From Microbacterium sp. YJN-G (GTDB lineage Bacteria > Actinomycetota > Actinomycetes > Actinomycetales > Microbacteriaceae), in contig NZ_CP060402.1 in the NCBI RefSeq assembly GCF_015040615.1, positions 2,356,001 through 2,420,000 on the forward strand: a stretch of 64,000 nt of DNA, in the 5' to 3' direction. Shown piece by piece: positions 35,672-49,040 of this stretch. The position numbers and the translations under genes were made by a program. Every line of letters starts with the position of its first letter. The first letter of the stretch is position 1. The notes beneath the pieces are model-generated. The model saw nothing but the letters and a program-made list of their open reading frames with translations, ran no database searches and was not told where the DNA came from.

Positions 35672-37220
35672 TCACATGCTCCTTCGCGGTGCGCAGGACG
35701 GCGCCCGAGCGGACGAGCTCGGTGACGGCCTCGAGGTCGGGTGAGAGGAAGTGGTCGGGCCCGGGGCCGGCGGCCACGGTGCGGACGAGGTCGCGCACGG
35801 CACCGGTGGCGGGTCCCGCCTGCAGGGGTGCGCGCAGGTCGAGCGCTCTGGCACCGGTGACGATCTCGATGGCCAGCACCCTGGTGAGTCCGTCGATCGC
35901 GCGGCATAGCTTGCGCGCGGCGGCCCAGCCCATCGAGACGTGATCCTCCTGCATGGCGGAGGACGGGATGGAGTCGACGGATGCCGGGGCCGCCAGGCGC
36001 TTGAGCTCGGAGACGATGCCGGCCGCGGCGTACTGCGCGATCATCAGCCCCGAGTCGACGCCGACCTCGTGTGCGAGGAACGGGGGCAGCCCGTGGCTAC
36101 GGGCCGGGTCGAGCGCGCGGTCGGTGCGCCGCTCGGAGACGGATGCCACATCGGCGACCGAGATGGCCAGGAAGTCGAGCACCGCGGCGACCGGCGCCCC
36201 GTGGAAGTTGCCGTTCGACTCGATGCGTCCGTCGGAGGTGATGACCGGGTTGTCGATGACGGATGCCAGCTCGCGCTCCGCGATCATCGCGGCGTGCGCC
36301 ATCGTGTCACGCGCGGCGCCGTGCACCTGCGGCGAGCAGCGCAGCGAGTACGCATCCTGCACGCGCCCGTCGCCGGGCCCCTTGTGGCTGGCGACCATCG
36401 GCGAGTCGCCGAGGTAGGCGCGCAGGTTCGCGGCGGACGCCGCCTGCCCCAGCTGCGGGCGCAGGGCCATGAGGTCGGCAGCGAACACGGCATCCGTGCC
36501 CAGCTGCGACTCGATCGACATCGCCGCGGCGACGTCGGCGGTGCCCAGCAGCTTGTCGAGGTCGTGCAGGGCGAGCACGAGCATCCCGAGCATCCCGTCG
36601 GTGCCGTTGATGAGGGCGAGGCCCTCCTTCTCGACGAGCGCGAGCGGCTCGATGCCGGCCGACGCCAGTGCGTCGGCGGCCGGCATCCGGTCGGATGCCG
36701 TGGCGAGGGGCCGCACGATCCGCACCTCGCCCTCGCCCATGGCTGCAAGGGCGATGTGGGCGAGCGGGGCGAGGTCGCCCGAGCAGCCCAGCGAGCCGTA
36801 CTCGCGCACCACCGGGGTGATGCCGGAGTTGAGCATGGCCGCGTAGGTGTCGACCACCTCGGCGCGCACGCCGGTGTGCCCGGATGCGAGGTTCTGCAGG
36901 CGTAGCAGCTGCAGCGCACGCACCACCTCGGTCTCGACCTCGTTGCCGGTGCCGGCCGCATGCGAGCGGATCAGGCTGAGCTGCAGCTGGCGGCGCCGCT
37001 CGGGAGCGATGAACGTCGTGGCGAGGGCGCCGAAGCCGGTGGACACGCCGTAGTGCGGGTCGCGGTCGGCTGCCATCCCGTCGACGACGGCACGGGCCGC
37101 GGCGACGCGCTCACGGGCGGCACCGGCGATCTCGATGCGGGCGAAATGGCGGGCGACGGAGACGACCTCGGCAGGCGTGAGGGGCGCGTCGCCGACGATG
37201 ACGGATGACGGATGCTGCAT
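35664..37220 (-). CDS. hutH: Histidine ammonia-lyase
   Basis: The 518-residue enzyme deaminates histidine to urocanate, the first step of the pathway. The catalytic Tyr is Y56 in HYGVSTGFG. The MIO prosthetic group forms from the triad at residues 146-148, which here reads C-S-G ([12 protein letters not shown]) instead of the textbook A-S-G. The rest of the active-site frame ([21 protein letters not shown]) is intact. The start at 37220 lies six nt after TGGAAT on the minus strand, with no ribosome-binding site, so a leaderless transcript is possible. It heads hutHUIG and overlaps hutU by 8 bp. Confidence 0.95.
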   Translation of the reverse strand: MQHPSSVIVGDAPLTPAEVVSVARHFARIEIAGAARERVAAARAVVDGMAADRDPHYGVSTGFGALATTFIAPERRRQLQLSLIRSHAAGTGNEVETEVVRALQLLRLQNLASGHTGVRAEVVDTYAAMLNSGITPVVREYGSLGCSGDLAPLAHIALAAMGEGEVRIVRPLATASDRMPAADALASAGIEPLALVEKEGLALINGTDGMLGMLVLALHDLDKLLGTADVAAAMSIESQLGTDAVFAADLMALRPQLGQAASAANLRAYLGDSPMVASHKGPGDGRVQDAYSLRCSPQVHGAARDTMAHAAMIAERELASVIDNPVITSDGRIESNGNFHGAPVAAVLDFLAISVADVASVSERRTDRALDPARSHGLPPFLAHEVGVDSGLMIAQYAAAGIVSELKRLAAPASVDSIPSSAMQEDHVSMGWAAARKLCRAIDGLTRVLAIEIVTGARALDLRAPLQAGPATGAVRDLVRTVAAGPGPDHFLSPDLEAVTELVRSGAVLRTAKEHVNV

Positions 37221-37278
37221 GACTCGATTCCACACCGTGCGCGGGCACCGCGGGAGGGGCGTGTGCGACACTGTGTCT

Positions 37279-38067
37279 GTGATCCCAGACGAAGCGACGA
37301 CGGATGCCGGCGTCCCGCGGCCGCAGGTGCCCGCGGCCGACCAGACGCTGCGGATCCTGCGTCATCTCGCGCGGCGCCCCGCGCCGATCGCGGCATCGGC
37401 CCTGGCCCGGGATCTCGGCATCCCGCGTTCGACGGTCTACCACCTGCTGGCGACGCTCGAGGAGCACGGTTTCGTCGTACACCTGTCACAGGAGCGTCGC
37501 TGGGGTCTGGGGACGAGCGCGTTCGAACTCGCCGGCGGATATGCCCGGCAGGAGCCGCTCGCCAGGCTCGGACGTCCTCTGATCGCCGCGCTCACGGACC
37601 GCGTCGGCGAGAACGCCCATCTGGCGGTGATGAGCGGACGGGACGTGCTCTACATCGTCGAGGAGCGGGCTGCTCGTCGTCCTGCTCTCGTCACGGACGT
37701 CGGCGTGCGGCTGCCGGCGCACCTGACGGCCACAGGCCGGGCGATGCTCGCTGTCCTCCCCCGCAGCCAGGTGCGCGCCCTCTACCCGGATCGGGCTGCC
37801 TTCACGGATCGCACCGGACGCGGGCCGACCAGCCCCGCCGCGCTGCGTGAAGTGCTGCGCGAGGTGCGTGCGGGCGGAGTCGCCACCGAGGACGGCGAGG
37901 TGACGCCGGGCTTCCGGTCGGTGGCCGCGGTAGTTCGCGACCACGCCGGCTGGCCGGCGGCAGCGGTCGCCGTGACCTGGGAGGACGTGCGGGAGACGGA
38001 CCCGAGGGCTGCGGTCGAGGAGACGGCACGGATGCTGCAGGCGCGCCTGGGCTACGACCGGCGCTGA
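37279..38067 (+). CDS. IclR-family regulator of the hut operon
   Basis: The 262-residue protein has an IclR winged helix at about residues 18-75 (QTLRILRHLARRPAPIAASA, then LGIPRSTVYHLLATLEEHGF) and a C-terminal effector domain (LAVMSGRDVLYIVEERA, THLTATGRAML type). Divergent from hutH with a 58-bp gap, so it most likely controls hutHUIG in response to urocanate or histidine. The start is uncertain: GTGs at 37261, 37273 and 37279 are in frame; GGGAGG sits just before 37261, while GACACT lies six nt before 37279. Confidence 0.85.
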   Translation: MIPDEATTDAGVPRPQVPAADQTLRILRHLARRPAPIAASALARDLGIPRSTVYHLLATLEEHGFVVHLSQERRWGLGTSAFELAGGYARQEPLARLGRPLIAALTDRVGENAHLAVMSGRDVLYIVEERAARRPALVTDVGVRLPAHLTATGRAMLAVLPRSQVRALYPDRAAFTDRTGRGPTSPAALREVLREVRAGGVATEDGEVTPGFRSVAAVVRDHAGWPAAAVAVTWEDVRETDPRAAVEETARMLQARLGYDRR

Positions 38068-38108
38068 CCGGGTTCTCACGCCTGCGGACACGCGGTCTGC
38101 GCAGACGG

Positions 38109-38152
38109 CGCAGGGCGCCGCAGCTCCCGGTCGAGTGCTGCGGCGCCCTGCG
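38109..38152. terminator. Strong terminator hairpin after the IclR gene
   Basis: CGCAGGGCGCCGCAGC at 38109-38124 pairs with GCTGCGGCGCCCTGCG at 38137-38152 (16 bp, 12-nt loop). It lies between the convergent IclR gene and the small basic gene and could serve both. Confidence 0.8.
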
Positions 38153-38167
38153 ATGGCGGACTCGAGG

Positions 38168-38302
38168 TCAGCCGCCTGCACCCTTGCGGGGCTTGATGAA
38201 GGATTCCGGTTCGCGCTTCGCGCGCTTCTCGGCCCTCTTCTCCTTGATCGACAGTTTCGGGGCTTTCTTCCCCGTGCGTGCTTGCGGCGTCTTGCCGGCC
38301 AT
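38168..38302 (-). CDS. Very small basic hypothetical protein
   Basis: A 44-residue protein, nearly half Lys/Arg (KTPQARTGKKAPKLSIKEKR, then PESFIKPRKG). ATG 38302 is preceded by GGGGAAG with 8-nt spacing. Small basic proteins of this type are common in Micrococcales genomes; function is unknown, nucleic-acid or ribosome contact is plausible. It lies just downstream of the 5S rRNA terminator. Confidence 0.7.
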   Translation of the reverse strand: MAGKTPQARTGKKAPKLSIKEKRAEKRAKREPESFIKPRKGAGG

Positions 38303-38394
38303 ATGACTCGCTTCCCCTCTATCGGCTGGCGGGTGGTTGACCTTCGACCATAGCCCAGCCCCGGGGGAAGTCAATTCGGGATGCACGTTAACGC

Positions 38395-38425
38395 AAAAGA
38401 GCCACCCAACGATGGGTGGCTCTTT
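38395..38425 (-). terminator. Terminator of the rRNA operon
   Basis: AGAGCCACCC at 38398-38407 pairs with GGGTGGCTCT at 38414-38423 (10 bp, 6-nt loop) and is followed by TTTT on the minus strand. Confidence 0.9.
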
Positions 38426-38435
38426 CACAGAAGAA

Positions 38436-38553
38436 GTCCGGCGGTGTCCTACTCTCCCACAGGGTCCCCCCTGCAGTACCATCGGCGCTGTGAGGCTTAG
38501 CTTCCGGGTTCGGAATGTGACCGGGCGTTTCCCTCACGCTATGGCCGCCGAAA
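38436..38553 (-). rRNA. rrf: 5S ribosomal RNA
   Basis: The minus strand reads GGCGGCCATAGCGTGAGGGA at the 5' side and ends GTAGGACACCGCCGGAC, with the central CCGAACCCGGAAGCTAAGCC block of 5S rRNA. About 118 nt; ends set by pairing of the terminal stem. Confidence 0.95.
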
Positions 38554-38659
38554 CACTATTGACGTGTATCAGGCAACTCACACTGTGCGTGTGGTTGTCG
38601 GTTCCCGACCGTACGTCGAGAACCACAAAGTGGACGCGTTCATCTCGCAGAAGAACAAA

Positions 38660-43661
<5,002 letters not shown>

Positions 43662-43913
43662 AAAAGAAATGCATACAACCCGGGGAAAAACCAGACCGCA
43701 GCGAGTTTGAAACTGACCAAAGAGACAAAATCAACTGACTTCATCCAATGCCAGGCCCGAAGACCTGGTCTTTGATCCAAAGGAATTCTCAACCGACCCA
43801 AAGGCCGGACGAGGATAATTTGGCATTTGACAAGTGCACGCTGTTGAGTTCTCAAGGATCGGACGCACCCACACACCCACCCGCAAGAGCAGGACGCGCA
43901 GGGCAACTTCACA
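43662..43913 (-). other. rRNA operon leader
   Basis: The transcribed leader includes CCTTGAGAACTCAACAGCG (minus strand), a common actinobacterial pre-rRNA motif, and a hairpin with CCAGG/CCTGG arms at about 43752-43769 that probably serves processing of the 16S precursor. No gene is seen. Confidence 0.7.
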
Positions 43914-43941
43914 ATCTTATCCGCCCCGCCCCGGCTGTCAA
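43914..43941 (-). promoter_or_regulatory. rRNA promoter, gene-proximal
   Basis: On the minus strand: -35 TTGACA (43941-43936), 16-bp GC-rich spacer, -10 TAAGAT (43919-43914). Consensus-like, as expected for an rRNA operon. Confidence 0.85.
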
Positions 43942-43997
43942 ATCGACGAGGCCGTGAGGATCAGGTGCGGTTCCGCTGCCCGGAGGGCAACTTCTCC

Positions 43998-44025
43998 ATC
44001 TTATCCGTCTCGGCCGGCTTGTCAA
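43998..44025 (-). promoter_or_regulatory. rRNA promoter, distal
   Basis: On the minus strand: -35 TTGACA (44025-44020), 16-bp spacer, -10 TAAGAT (44003-43998). It lies exactly 84 bp upstream of the proximal promoter, and the surrounding ~45 bp are nearly identical in both. Confidence 0.85.
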
Positions 44026-44197
44026 ATCGACGTTTCCCGGCGGGACAGCCACGCTCCGCAGCACAGGGCCGCTCATCAGAGGATGAGAAGGAGGTGGTGG
44101 TTCGCTGCTTGGAGGGGAGCGAGGCCTTCCGGCCTTCCGCTCAACCGCTTGGGGCGAACAAGTAATAATTTACGTGGATCCGGGCATCCCGGCAAAT

Positions 44198-44242
44198 CCG
44201 TGCCGCATCCCGGGCGTGTCTCGCCTCCGGGATGCGGCACGG
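44198..44242 (-). terminator. Terminator hairpin of the F420-type oxidoreductase gene
   Basis: CCGTGCCGCATCCCGG at 44198-44213 pairs perfectly with CCGGGATGCGGCACGG at 44227-44242 (16 bp, 13-nt loop). It lies 13 bp after the stop codon and separates this gene from the rRNA promoters. Confidence 0.8.
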
Positions 44243-44254
44243 AACGTCCCGCGC

Positions 44255-44830
44255 TCAGCGCACGAGCGAGAATCCGGCGTTCCAGCCGATCTTCTCCGAC
44301 GCCGCGAGAGTGAGCTGCAGGAACCCGAGAGCCTCGAGCTCGTGCGCGCGCGCGAGCGCTCCGGCGTCGACGGCGGAGAGTCCGCCGGCCTCGACCGCCG
44401 AGACGAGGGCGCGCTTGGCCGACTCGTCGTCTCCCGCGACGAGGACCGTGGTTCCCGCCTCTCCGACCACGCCCGAGACGAGCGTCGCCGCGAAGTTCGT
44501 GTTGAACGCCTTCACCACGCGCGCGGCAGGAAGCGCGGCTTGCAGCTCGGCGGCGGCGGAGCTGCCGGCCGGCACGACCAGCGCATCGACGGTCGTGAAG
44601 TCGAGCGGGTTGGTGATGTCCACGACGACCTTGCCGGCGAACTGGTCACCGTAGGCACCGGCGATCTGGCTCAGTGCGGGGTACGACACCGCGAGCACGA
44701 CGATGTCGCCTTCGATCTGCGCACCCGCTCCCTCGCTGCCGATGTAGTGGATCGAGGCACCGCCGCGGGCGAACACGCCCCCGATGGCCTGGCCCATGTT
44801 CCCGTTGCCGAAGATGGTGATGGTGGTCAT
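44255..44830 (-). CDS. F420/NADP-type oxidoreductase (NAD(P)-binding protein)
   Basis: The 191-residue protein has a Rossmann motif ITIFGNGNMGQAIGGVFA at the N-terminus and the family blocks VVLAVSYPAL, VVDITNPLDF and VKAFNTNFAATL seen in F420-dependent NADP reductases and related dinucleotide-binding proteins. The Rossmann residues fit NADP(H). The start at 44830 follows AGGAG. It is divergent from a MarR regulator across 107 bp with two dyads, so it is probably induced by the MarR ligand (for example an oxidant or phenolic). Confidence 0.87.
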   Translation of the reverse strand: MTTITIFGNGNMGQAIGGVFARGGASIHYIGSEGAGAQIEGDIVVLAVSYPALSQIAGAYGDQFAGKVVVDITNPLDFTTVDALVVPAGSSAAAELQAALPAARVVKAFNTNFAATLVSGVVGEAGTTVLVAGDDESAKRALVSAVEAGGLSAVDAGALARAHELEALGFLQLTLAASEKIGWNAGFSLVR

Positions 44831-44869
44831 GATGACTCCTGTCCTGTGCACTGTGGCACGGCCGATCGG

Positions 44870-44916
44870 TTGTCTCTTCAACCTCTTGCTCGGAGACAAC
44901 ATGCTTGATGCGTCAA
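44870..44916. promoter_or_regulatory. Two dyads in the oxidoreductase/MarR divergent promoter
   Basis: TTGTCTC (44870-44876) and GAGACAA (44893-44899) are an inverted repeat with a 16-bp spacer. TTGATGCGTCAA (44905-44916) is a compact dyad with arms TTGA/TCAA. Either may be the MarR operator; the second lies 10 bp before the -10 box of the marR-like gene. Confidence 0.5.
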
Positions 44917-44937
44917 CTATTCCCGTACGATGACGAC

Positions 44938-45423
44938 ATGAGCACATCGAGGTCGTTCACCCCTGACGAGCGCCGCACGTGGGCCCCGCTCACCGCTGTG
45001 CTCGAGCTCCTCCCCCGGCAGCTGGACGCGCAACTGCTGCGCGACGAAGGGCTCACCCACTTCGAGTACGCGACGCTGTCGATGCTGGCCCTCGCCGACG
45101 AGCGCCGGATGCGGATGAGCGAGCTCGCCTCGGGTGTCAACGCCACGCTGTCCCGGCTGTCGCACGTGATCAGCCGGATGGAGAAGCGCGGCTTCGTGCG
45201 CCGCGAGCAGGCACCCGACGACGCCCGCGCGACCGACGTGCATCTCACCGCCGAGGGTCGGCGGAAGGTCATCCGCGCCACTCCCTCGCACGTCGAGAAC
45301 GTGCGGGCCTTCGTGCTGGATGCGCTGGATGCCGAGCAGCAGCGGCAGCTGCACGAGATCACGATGGCGATCCTCGGCCGGCTCGACCCCGATGGGCGGA
45401 TGCTGGCCAGCCGGCTCGGCTGA
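44938..45423 (+). CDS. MarR family transcriptional regulator
   Basis: The 161-residue protein has a winged helix at about residues 38-115: RMSELASGVNATLSRLSHVI is the recognition helix region and DARATDVHLTAEGRRKV the wing. Divergent from the F420-type oxidoreductase, which is its likely target. ATG 44938 lies six nt after TACGAT, with no ribosome-binding site: a leaderless start. Confidence 0.9.
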   Translation: MSTSRSFTPDERRTWAPLTAVLELLPRQLDAQLLRDEGLTHFEYATLSMLALADERRMRMSELASGVNATLSRLSHVISRMEKRGFVRREQAPDDARATDVHLTAEGRRKVIRATPSHVENVRAFVLDALDAEQQRQLHEITMAILGRLDPDGRMLASRLG

Positions 45424-45446
45424 CGCGGAACGACGCGAGAGACGAA

Positions 45447-45474
45447 GAGGGCCCCGGCATCAGCCGGGGCCCTC
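45447..45474. terminator. Shared terminator between marR-like gene and tRNA-Ala
   Basis: GAGGGCCCCGGC at 45447-45458 pairs perfectly with GCCGGGGCCCTC at 45463-45474 (12 bp, tetraloop). It lies between convergent transcripts. Confidence 0.8.
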
Positions 45475-45484
45475 ATCACGTGCG

Positions 45485-45557
45485 TGGACCTAAGGGGATT
45501 CGAACCCCTGACCTCCTCGATGCGAACGAGGCGCGCTACCAACTGCGCCATAGGCCC
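45485..45557 (-). tRNA. tRNA-Ala (anticodon CGC)
   Basis: The acceptor stem GGGCCTA/TAGGTCC includes the G3-U70 pair that identifies tRNA-Ala. The anticodon loop TTCGCAT gives CGC, reading GCG. The T-arm GGTTCGAATCC is normal. The 3' CCA is not encoded. Confidence 0.95.
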
Positions 45558-45583
45558 GTGAACTCAGCAAGATTATCACGTCT

Positions 45584-46450
45584 TCAACCGGCCGCTCGAC
45601 GCGCGAGCATCCGGCGCACGTGCGCCTCGATCTCGGCGTCGTCGACCACGCCCATCCGCGCATACGGCGATTCGGCGCCGGATGCCGCGGCCGGCGCGGG
45701 CAGTGCTGTCGGGGCCGGCGGCGCCAACTCCTCCGCGCGGCGGCGCAGCTCGGCACGGCGCTCGGCGAGGCGGCGCTGCTCCTGCGCATCGATCTGCGCC
45801 CGCGCGGCCTGCGCTCGGGAGCCGGTGACCGTGACCATCGGCTGGGGCAGTGCCCTGGGCGTCCACGACGCCGGTCCCTGATCGTGCAGCGGCGGCGACA
45901 CACGCTCGGCCTGCGGCGCAGCATCCGCCGGTACGACGCGCCGGGCGACGTTCCGCGCGACCTGCGCCATCCGGACCAGCACCCAGACGCCGACGACGGC
46001 GAGCACTGCTCCGCCGGCGGCCAGCATCCAGCCGCCTGACGCGATGAACTCCCAGACGCCGAACCCGATCATGGTCGCCGCGATCACCAGGCCGGCGCTG
46101 GCCGTCTGGCGCAGCCGGCGGCGCGCCTTCGCCTGGCGCACGAGGGGGTCACGGCGGGTGGCCGCGAGCTCCTGGCGCAGACGCTCCAGCTCGGCGGTCT
46201 CCTTCTCGGCCTGCACGCGCTTGGCGAGCCTCTGCTGCTGCAGCGCGGTGCGCGCGGTCAGCTCGAGGCGCACCTCGTCGGGGGTCTCGCTCGTCTCGGC
46301 GAGCACGCGCAGCGCCTGGTTCAGGCGCACCGCGTTGCGTTCGGCGGCGTAGTACTGATGGCGGCCGCGCCAGGTGGGCAGGAAGTACAGCGCCCACAGC
46401 AGCACCGCGACAAGGACGATCACGCCCCCACTCAGCACCGGCCCATCCAT
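45584..46450 (-). CDS. Hypothetical membrane protein with coiled-coil region
   Basis: About 288 residues. A membrane helix at residues 5-24, then a charged helical segment (about 35-115, RLAKRVQAEKETAELERLRQ), two closely spaced membrane helices (about 118-160), and a long Ala/Arg-rich cytoplasmic tail. I do not recognise a named family; the layout is common in Microbacteriaceae next to galU. TACCGT lies seven nt before ATG 46450, so it is probably leaderless and transcribed separately from the upstream GNAT gene. Possible roles include envelope assembly. Confidence 0.75.
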   Translation of the reverse strand: MDGPVLSGGVIVLVAVLLWALYFLPTWRGRHQYYAAERNAVRLNQALRVLAETSETPDEVRLELTARTALQQQRLAKRVQAEKETAELERLRQELAATRRDPLVRQAKARRRLRQTASAGLVIAATMIGFGVWEFIASGGWMLAAGGAVLAVVGVWVLVRMAQVARNVARRVVPADAAPQAERVSPPLHDQGPASWTPRALPQPMVTVTGSRAQAARAQIDAQEQRRLAERRAELRRRAEELAPPAPTALPAPAAASGAESPYARMGVVDDAEIEAHVRRMLARRAAG

Positions 46451-46543
46451 GAAGACAACGGTAGGCGACGGCATCCGCCCTCCCCCGCTGCGGCGAGCGC
46501 GTGTCGTGCGACGAACGAGGTCACGAGCGACTCGGCACCCGCG

Positions 46544-47167
46544 TCACAGCGTCGCGGGCAGGGCCCCCGCCTCGGGCGGGACCCGGCCCTGCAGCCACCG
46601 GGTCAGCACGCCCTCGGGGACGTCCTCCCTGGTGAGCGCGAAGGCGTGATGGTCACGCCAGTCGCCGTCGATGTGGATGTACCGGCGCCGCAGCCCCTCG
46701 TAGCGGAATCCGAGCTTCTGCACGACCCGCAGAGATGCCTTGTTCTCGGGCCGGATGCAGATCTCCATGCGATGCAGCCCGAACAGGGTGAAGCTCGCGT
46801 CGGTGGCCATCGCCACCGCCGTCGGGGTGATGCCGCGGCCGGCGAAGCGCTCGCTCACCCAGTAGCCGATGGTCGCCGAGCACAGCGAGCCGCGCGCCAC
46901 GCCCCAGATGTTCAGCTGTCCGGCGATCTCGCCGTCGTGCTCCATCACGAACGGGTAGCCGCCGCCGTCGCGGTACTGCTGCAGCAGCCGGCGGATGCTG
47001 ACCCGCATGTCGAACGTCGCGATGCCGCCGGGGATCGTCGCCTCCCACGGCTCGAGCCAGGCACGGTTCGACAGCAGCTCGCGCTGCAGCGGGCGGGCGT
47101 CGCGGCTGCGGATCAGCCGCAGCCCCACCGCTCCGTGCTGCATCGGCTCCAGGGTCTCCAGAGGCAT
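46544..47167 (-). CDS. GNAT-family N-acetyltransferase (RimJ/RimL-like)
   Basis: The 207-residue protein has a GNAT fold: YPFVMEHDGEIAGQLNIWGV (strands), IGYWVSERFAGRGITPTAVA with the acetyl-CoA loop pattern (R-x-x-G-x-G/A variant), and RMEICIRPENKASLRVVQKLGFRYEGL, typical of RimJ/RimL enzymes that acetylate N-termini of ribosomal proteins or small amines. It begins 15 nt after galU on the same strand, with AAGGATC upstream, so the two are likely co-transcribed. Confidence 0.9.
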   Translation of the reverse strand: MPLETLEPMQHGAVGLRLIRSRDARPLQRELLSNRAWLEPWEATIPGGIATFDMRVSIRRLLQQYRDGGGYPFVMEHDGEIAGQLNIWGVARGSLCSATIGYWVSERFAGRGITPTAVAMATDASFTLFGLHRMEICIRPENKASLRVVQKLGFRYEGLRRRYIHIDGDWRDHHAFALTREDVPEGVLTRWLQGRVPPEAGALPATL

Positions 47168-47182
47168 CGGGGGATCCTTGCG

Positions 47183-48064
47183 TCAGAGTCCGCCGGCGAA
47201 TTCCTTGAGCCACGGGCGCAGATCCGGGCCGAGATCCTCACGGTCCACCGCGAGCTGCACGATGGCCTTGATGTAATCGGCACGGTCGCCCGTGTCGTAG
47301 CGCCGCCCGCGGAAGACCACGCCGACGACACCCGGACCGTCGGGGTCTGCCGCGAGCTCCTGCAGAGCATCCGTGAGCTGGATCTCGCCGCCCTTGCCCG
47401 GCGGGGTCCGCTCGAGGATCTCGAACACGGCGGCCGGCAGCACGTAGCGCCCGATCACGGCGAGATCCGAAGGAGCATCCTCGGCTGCGGGCTTCTCGAC
47501 CAGCCCGGTCACCCGGATCGTGCCGTCGCCGCTCGTGCCGTCGACCTCGGCGACGCCGTACAGGTGGATGTGCGCGGGGTCGACCTCCATGAGCGCGATC
47601 ACGGCCGCGCCGGTGCGCTCGTGCGCGGCGATCATCTCGGTGAGCAGCGGGTCGCGTTCGTCAATGAGGTCGTCGCCGAGCAGCACGGCGAAGGAGTTGT
47701 CGCCGACGTGCGTGCGGGCGCGCAGCACCGCGTGTCCCAGGCCCTTGGGCTCGCCCTGCCGGACGAAGTGGATGTCGGCGAGATCGCTCGACTTCATCAC
47801 CCGCTCCAGGCGGCCGTGGTCGCCCTTCTCCTGCAACCGCACCTCGAGCTCGGGCACCGAGTCGAAGTGGTCTGAGATGGCGTTCTTGTTGCGTCCGATG
47901 ATGACGAGGATGTCGTCGATCCCGGCGCTGACGGCCTCTTCCACCACGTACTGGATGGCGGGCTTGTCGACGACGGGCAGCATCTCCTTGGGCATCGCCT
48001 TGGTCGCCGGCAGAAAGCGCGTCCCCAGGCCGGCGGCCGGGATGACGGCCTTCATCTTGCTCAT
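47183..48064 (-). CDS. galU: UTP-glucose-1-phosphate uridylyltransferase
   Basis: The 293-residue enzyme makes UDP-glucose for cell wall and exopolysaccharide synthesis. The nucleotide-binding motif AVIPAAGLGTRFLPATKAMP is at residues 5-24, followed by MLPVVDKPAIQYVVEEAV, the GEPKGLGHAV block, LLGDDLID and VVFRGRRYDTGDRADY. ATG 48064 lies six nt after TATGCT on the minus strand and has no ribosome-binding site, so the transcript is probably leaderless. Divergent from the cyclo-ligase gene. Confidence 0.96.
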   Translation of the reverse strand: MSKMKAVIPAAGLGTRFLPATKAMPKEMLPVVDKPAIQYVVEEAVSAGIDDILVIIGRNKNAISDHFDSVPELEVRLQEKGDHGRLERVMKSSDLADIHFVRQGEPKGLGHAVLRARTHVGDNSFAVLLGDDLIDERDPLLTEMIAAHERTGAAVIALMEVDPAHIHLYGVAEVDGTSGDGTIRVTGLVEKPAAEDAPSDLAVIGRYVLPAAVFEILERTPPGKGGEIQLTDALQELAADPDGPGVVGVVFRGRRYDTGDRADYIKAIVQLAVDREDLGPDLRPWLKEFAGGL

Positions 48065-48070
48065 TCGGTC

Positions 48071-48126
48071 AGCATAGCCGTGGCTTCGTCTCGTCCGGAG
48101 GGCGGGCGCGCCCGTGACCGTATGAT
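48071..48126. promoter_or_regulatory. Two divergent leaderless promoters (galU and cyclo-ligase)
   Basis: Minus strand: TATGCT at 48076-48071, then 6 nt and ATG. Plus strand: TATGAT at 48121-48126, then 6 nt and ATG 48133. The -10 boxes are 44 bp apart. Confidence 0.65.
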
Positions 48127-48132
48127 CGGAGC

Positions 48133-48729
48133 ATGCCGACCGAAGCAGAGCAGCAGAAGCGCGCGCTGCGCGCCGAGCTGCGCGAACGACGACAGCTCCT
48201 CTCGGAGGCGCAGCGCGAAGCGGCGGCATCCGGGATCACCGCCCAGCTCGACGAGCTCGTCCGCGCGCACGGCGCCCAGTCGATCTCGTGCTTCCTCTCG
48301 TCGACCACCGAGCCCGACACCCGTGAGTTCATCCGCGGCGCCGTCAGCCGCGGCATCCGCGTGCTGCTGCCGATCACCCGCGCCGACGGGCTGCTCGACT
48401 GGGCCGTCTCCGACGACACCGAGGAGATCTCGGTGGGCCTGTTCGGCCTGCCCGAGCCCACCGGCGAGGTGCTGGGCCCGATCGCGGTCAACGACGTCGA
48501 CCTCATGATCATCCCCGCCGCCGCGATCGATCGCAGCGGCACCCGCCTGGGCTGGGGCCGCGGCTACTTCGACAAGACGATCGGGTCCATGGAGAAATGC
48601 CCTCCCGTGTATGCCGTCATCTATGATTCGGAAGTACTCGATTCGCTGCCGCGCGAGGTCCACGACCAGCCCGTGGATGGCATCGTCACCCCGACGCAGA
48701 CCATCACCCTGTCGCCCGCGCGGAACTGA
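48133..48729 (+). CDS. 5-formyltetrahydrofolate cyclo-ligase
   Basis: The 198-residue enzyme converts 5-formyl-THF to 5,10-methenyl-THF with ATP. The N-terminal basic helix (KRALRAELRERRQLL) and the C-terminal signature TRLGWGRGYFDKTI (G-x-G-x-G-Y-[FY]-D) are typical. It starts a same-strand cluster with an FmdB-type protein and mscL, an arrangement often seen in actinobacteria. The start is six nt after TATGAT. Confidence 0.94.
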   Translation: MPTEAEQQKRALRAELRERRQLLSEAQREAAASGITAQLDELVRAHGAQSISCFLSSTTEPDTREFIRGAVSRGIRVLLPITRADGLLDWAVSDDTEEISVGLFGLPEPTGEVLGPIAVNDVDLMIIPAAAIDRSGTRLGWGRGYFDKTIGSMEKCPPVYAVIYDSEVLDSLPREVHDQPVDGIVTPTQTITLSPARN

Positions 48730-48742
48730 CAGGAGCCGCTCA

Positions 48743-49015
48743 ATGCCCACCTACGCCTATGCCTGCACGGCCTGCGACCACCGCTTCGACGCCGTGCAGA
48801 GCTTCTCAGAGGACTCGCTCACCATCTGCCCCGAATGCGGCGGCGCGCTGCGCAAGCAGTACGGCACCGTGGGAGTCACCTTCAACGGGTCGGGCTTCTA
48901 TCGCACCGACTCGCGAGGAAATGCTGGTGCGAAGAAGGCATCTTCGGCAACATCGAAGTCGGATTCTTCGACGGGCTCCACCCCGGCGCCTGCGAAGAGC
49001 CCGGCCTCGAGCTGA
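48743..49015 (+). CDS. FmdB-family zinc-ribbon protein
   Basis: The 90-residue protein begins PTYAYACTACDHRFD, with a second Cys pair ICPECG, a four-Cys zinc ribbon of the FmdB/CxxC_CxxC_SSSS family. The C-terminal half is Ser/Lys/Ala-rich, typical of this family. AGGAG precedes ATG 48743, 14 nt after the cyclo-ligase stop. Function is not established in this family; an RNA or regulatory role is assumed. Confidence 0.93.
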   Translation: MPTYAYACTACDHRFDAVQSFSEDSLTICPECGGALRKQYGTVGVTFNGSGFYRTDSRGNAGAKKASSATSKSDSSTGSTPAPAKSPASS

Positions 49016-49040
49016 GGCCTCGACACCCACAGGGGGATCC

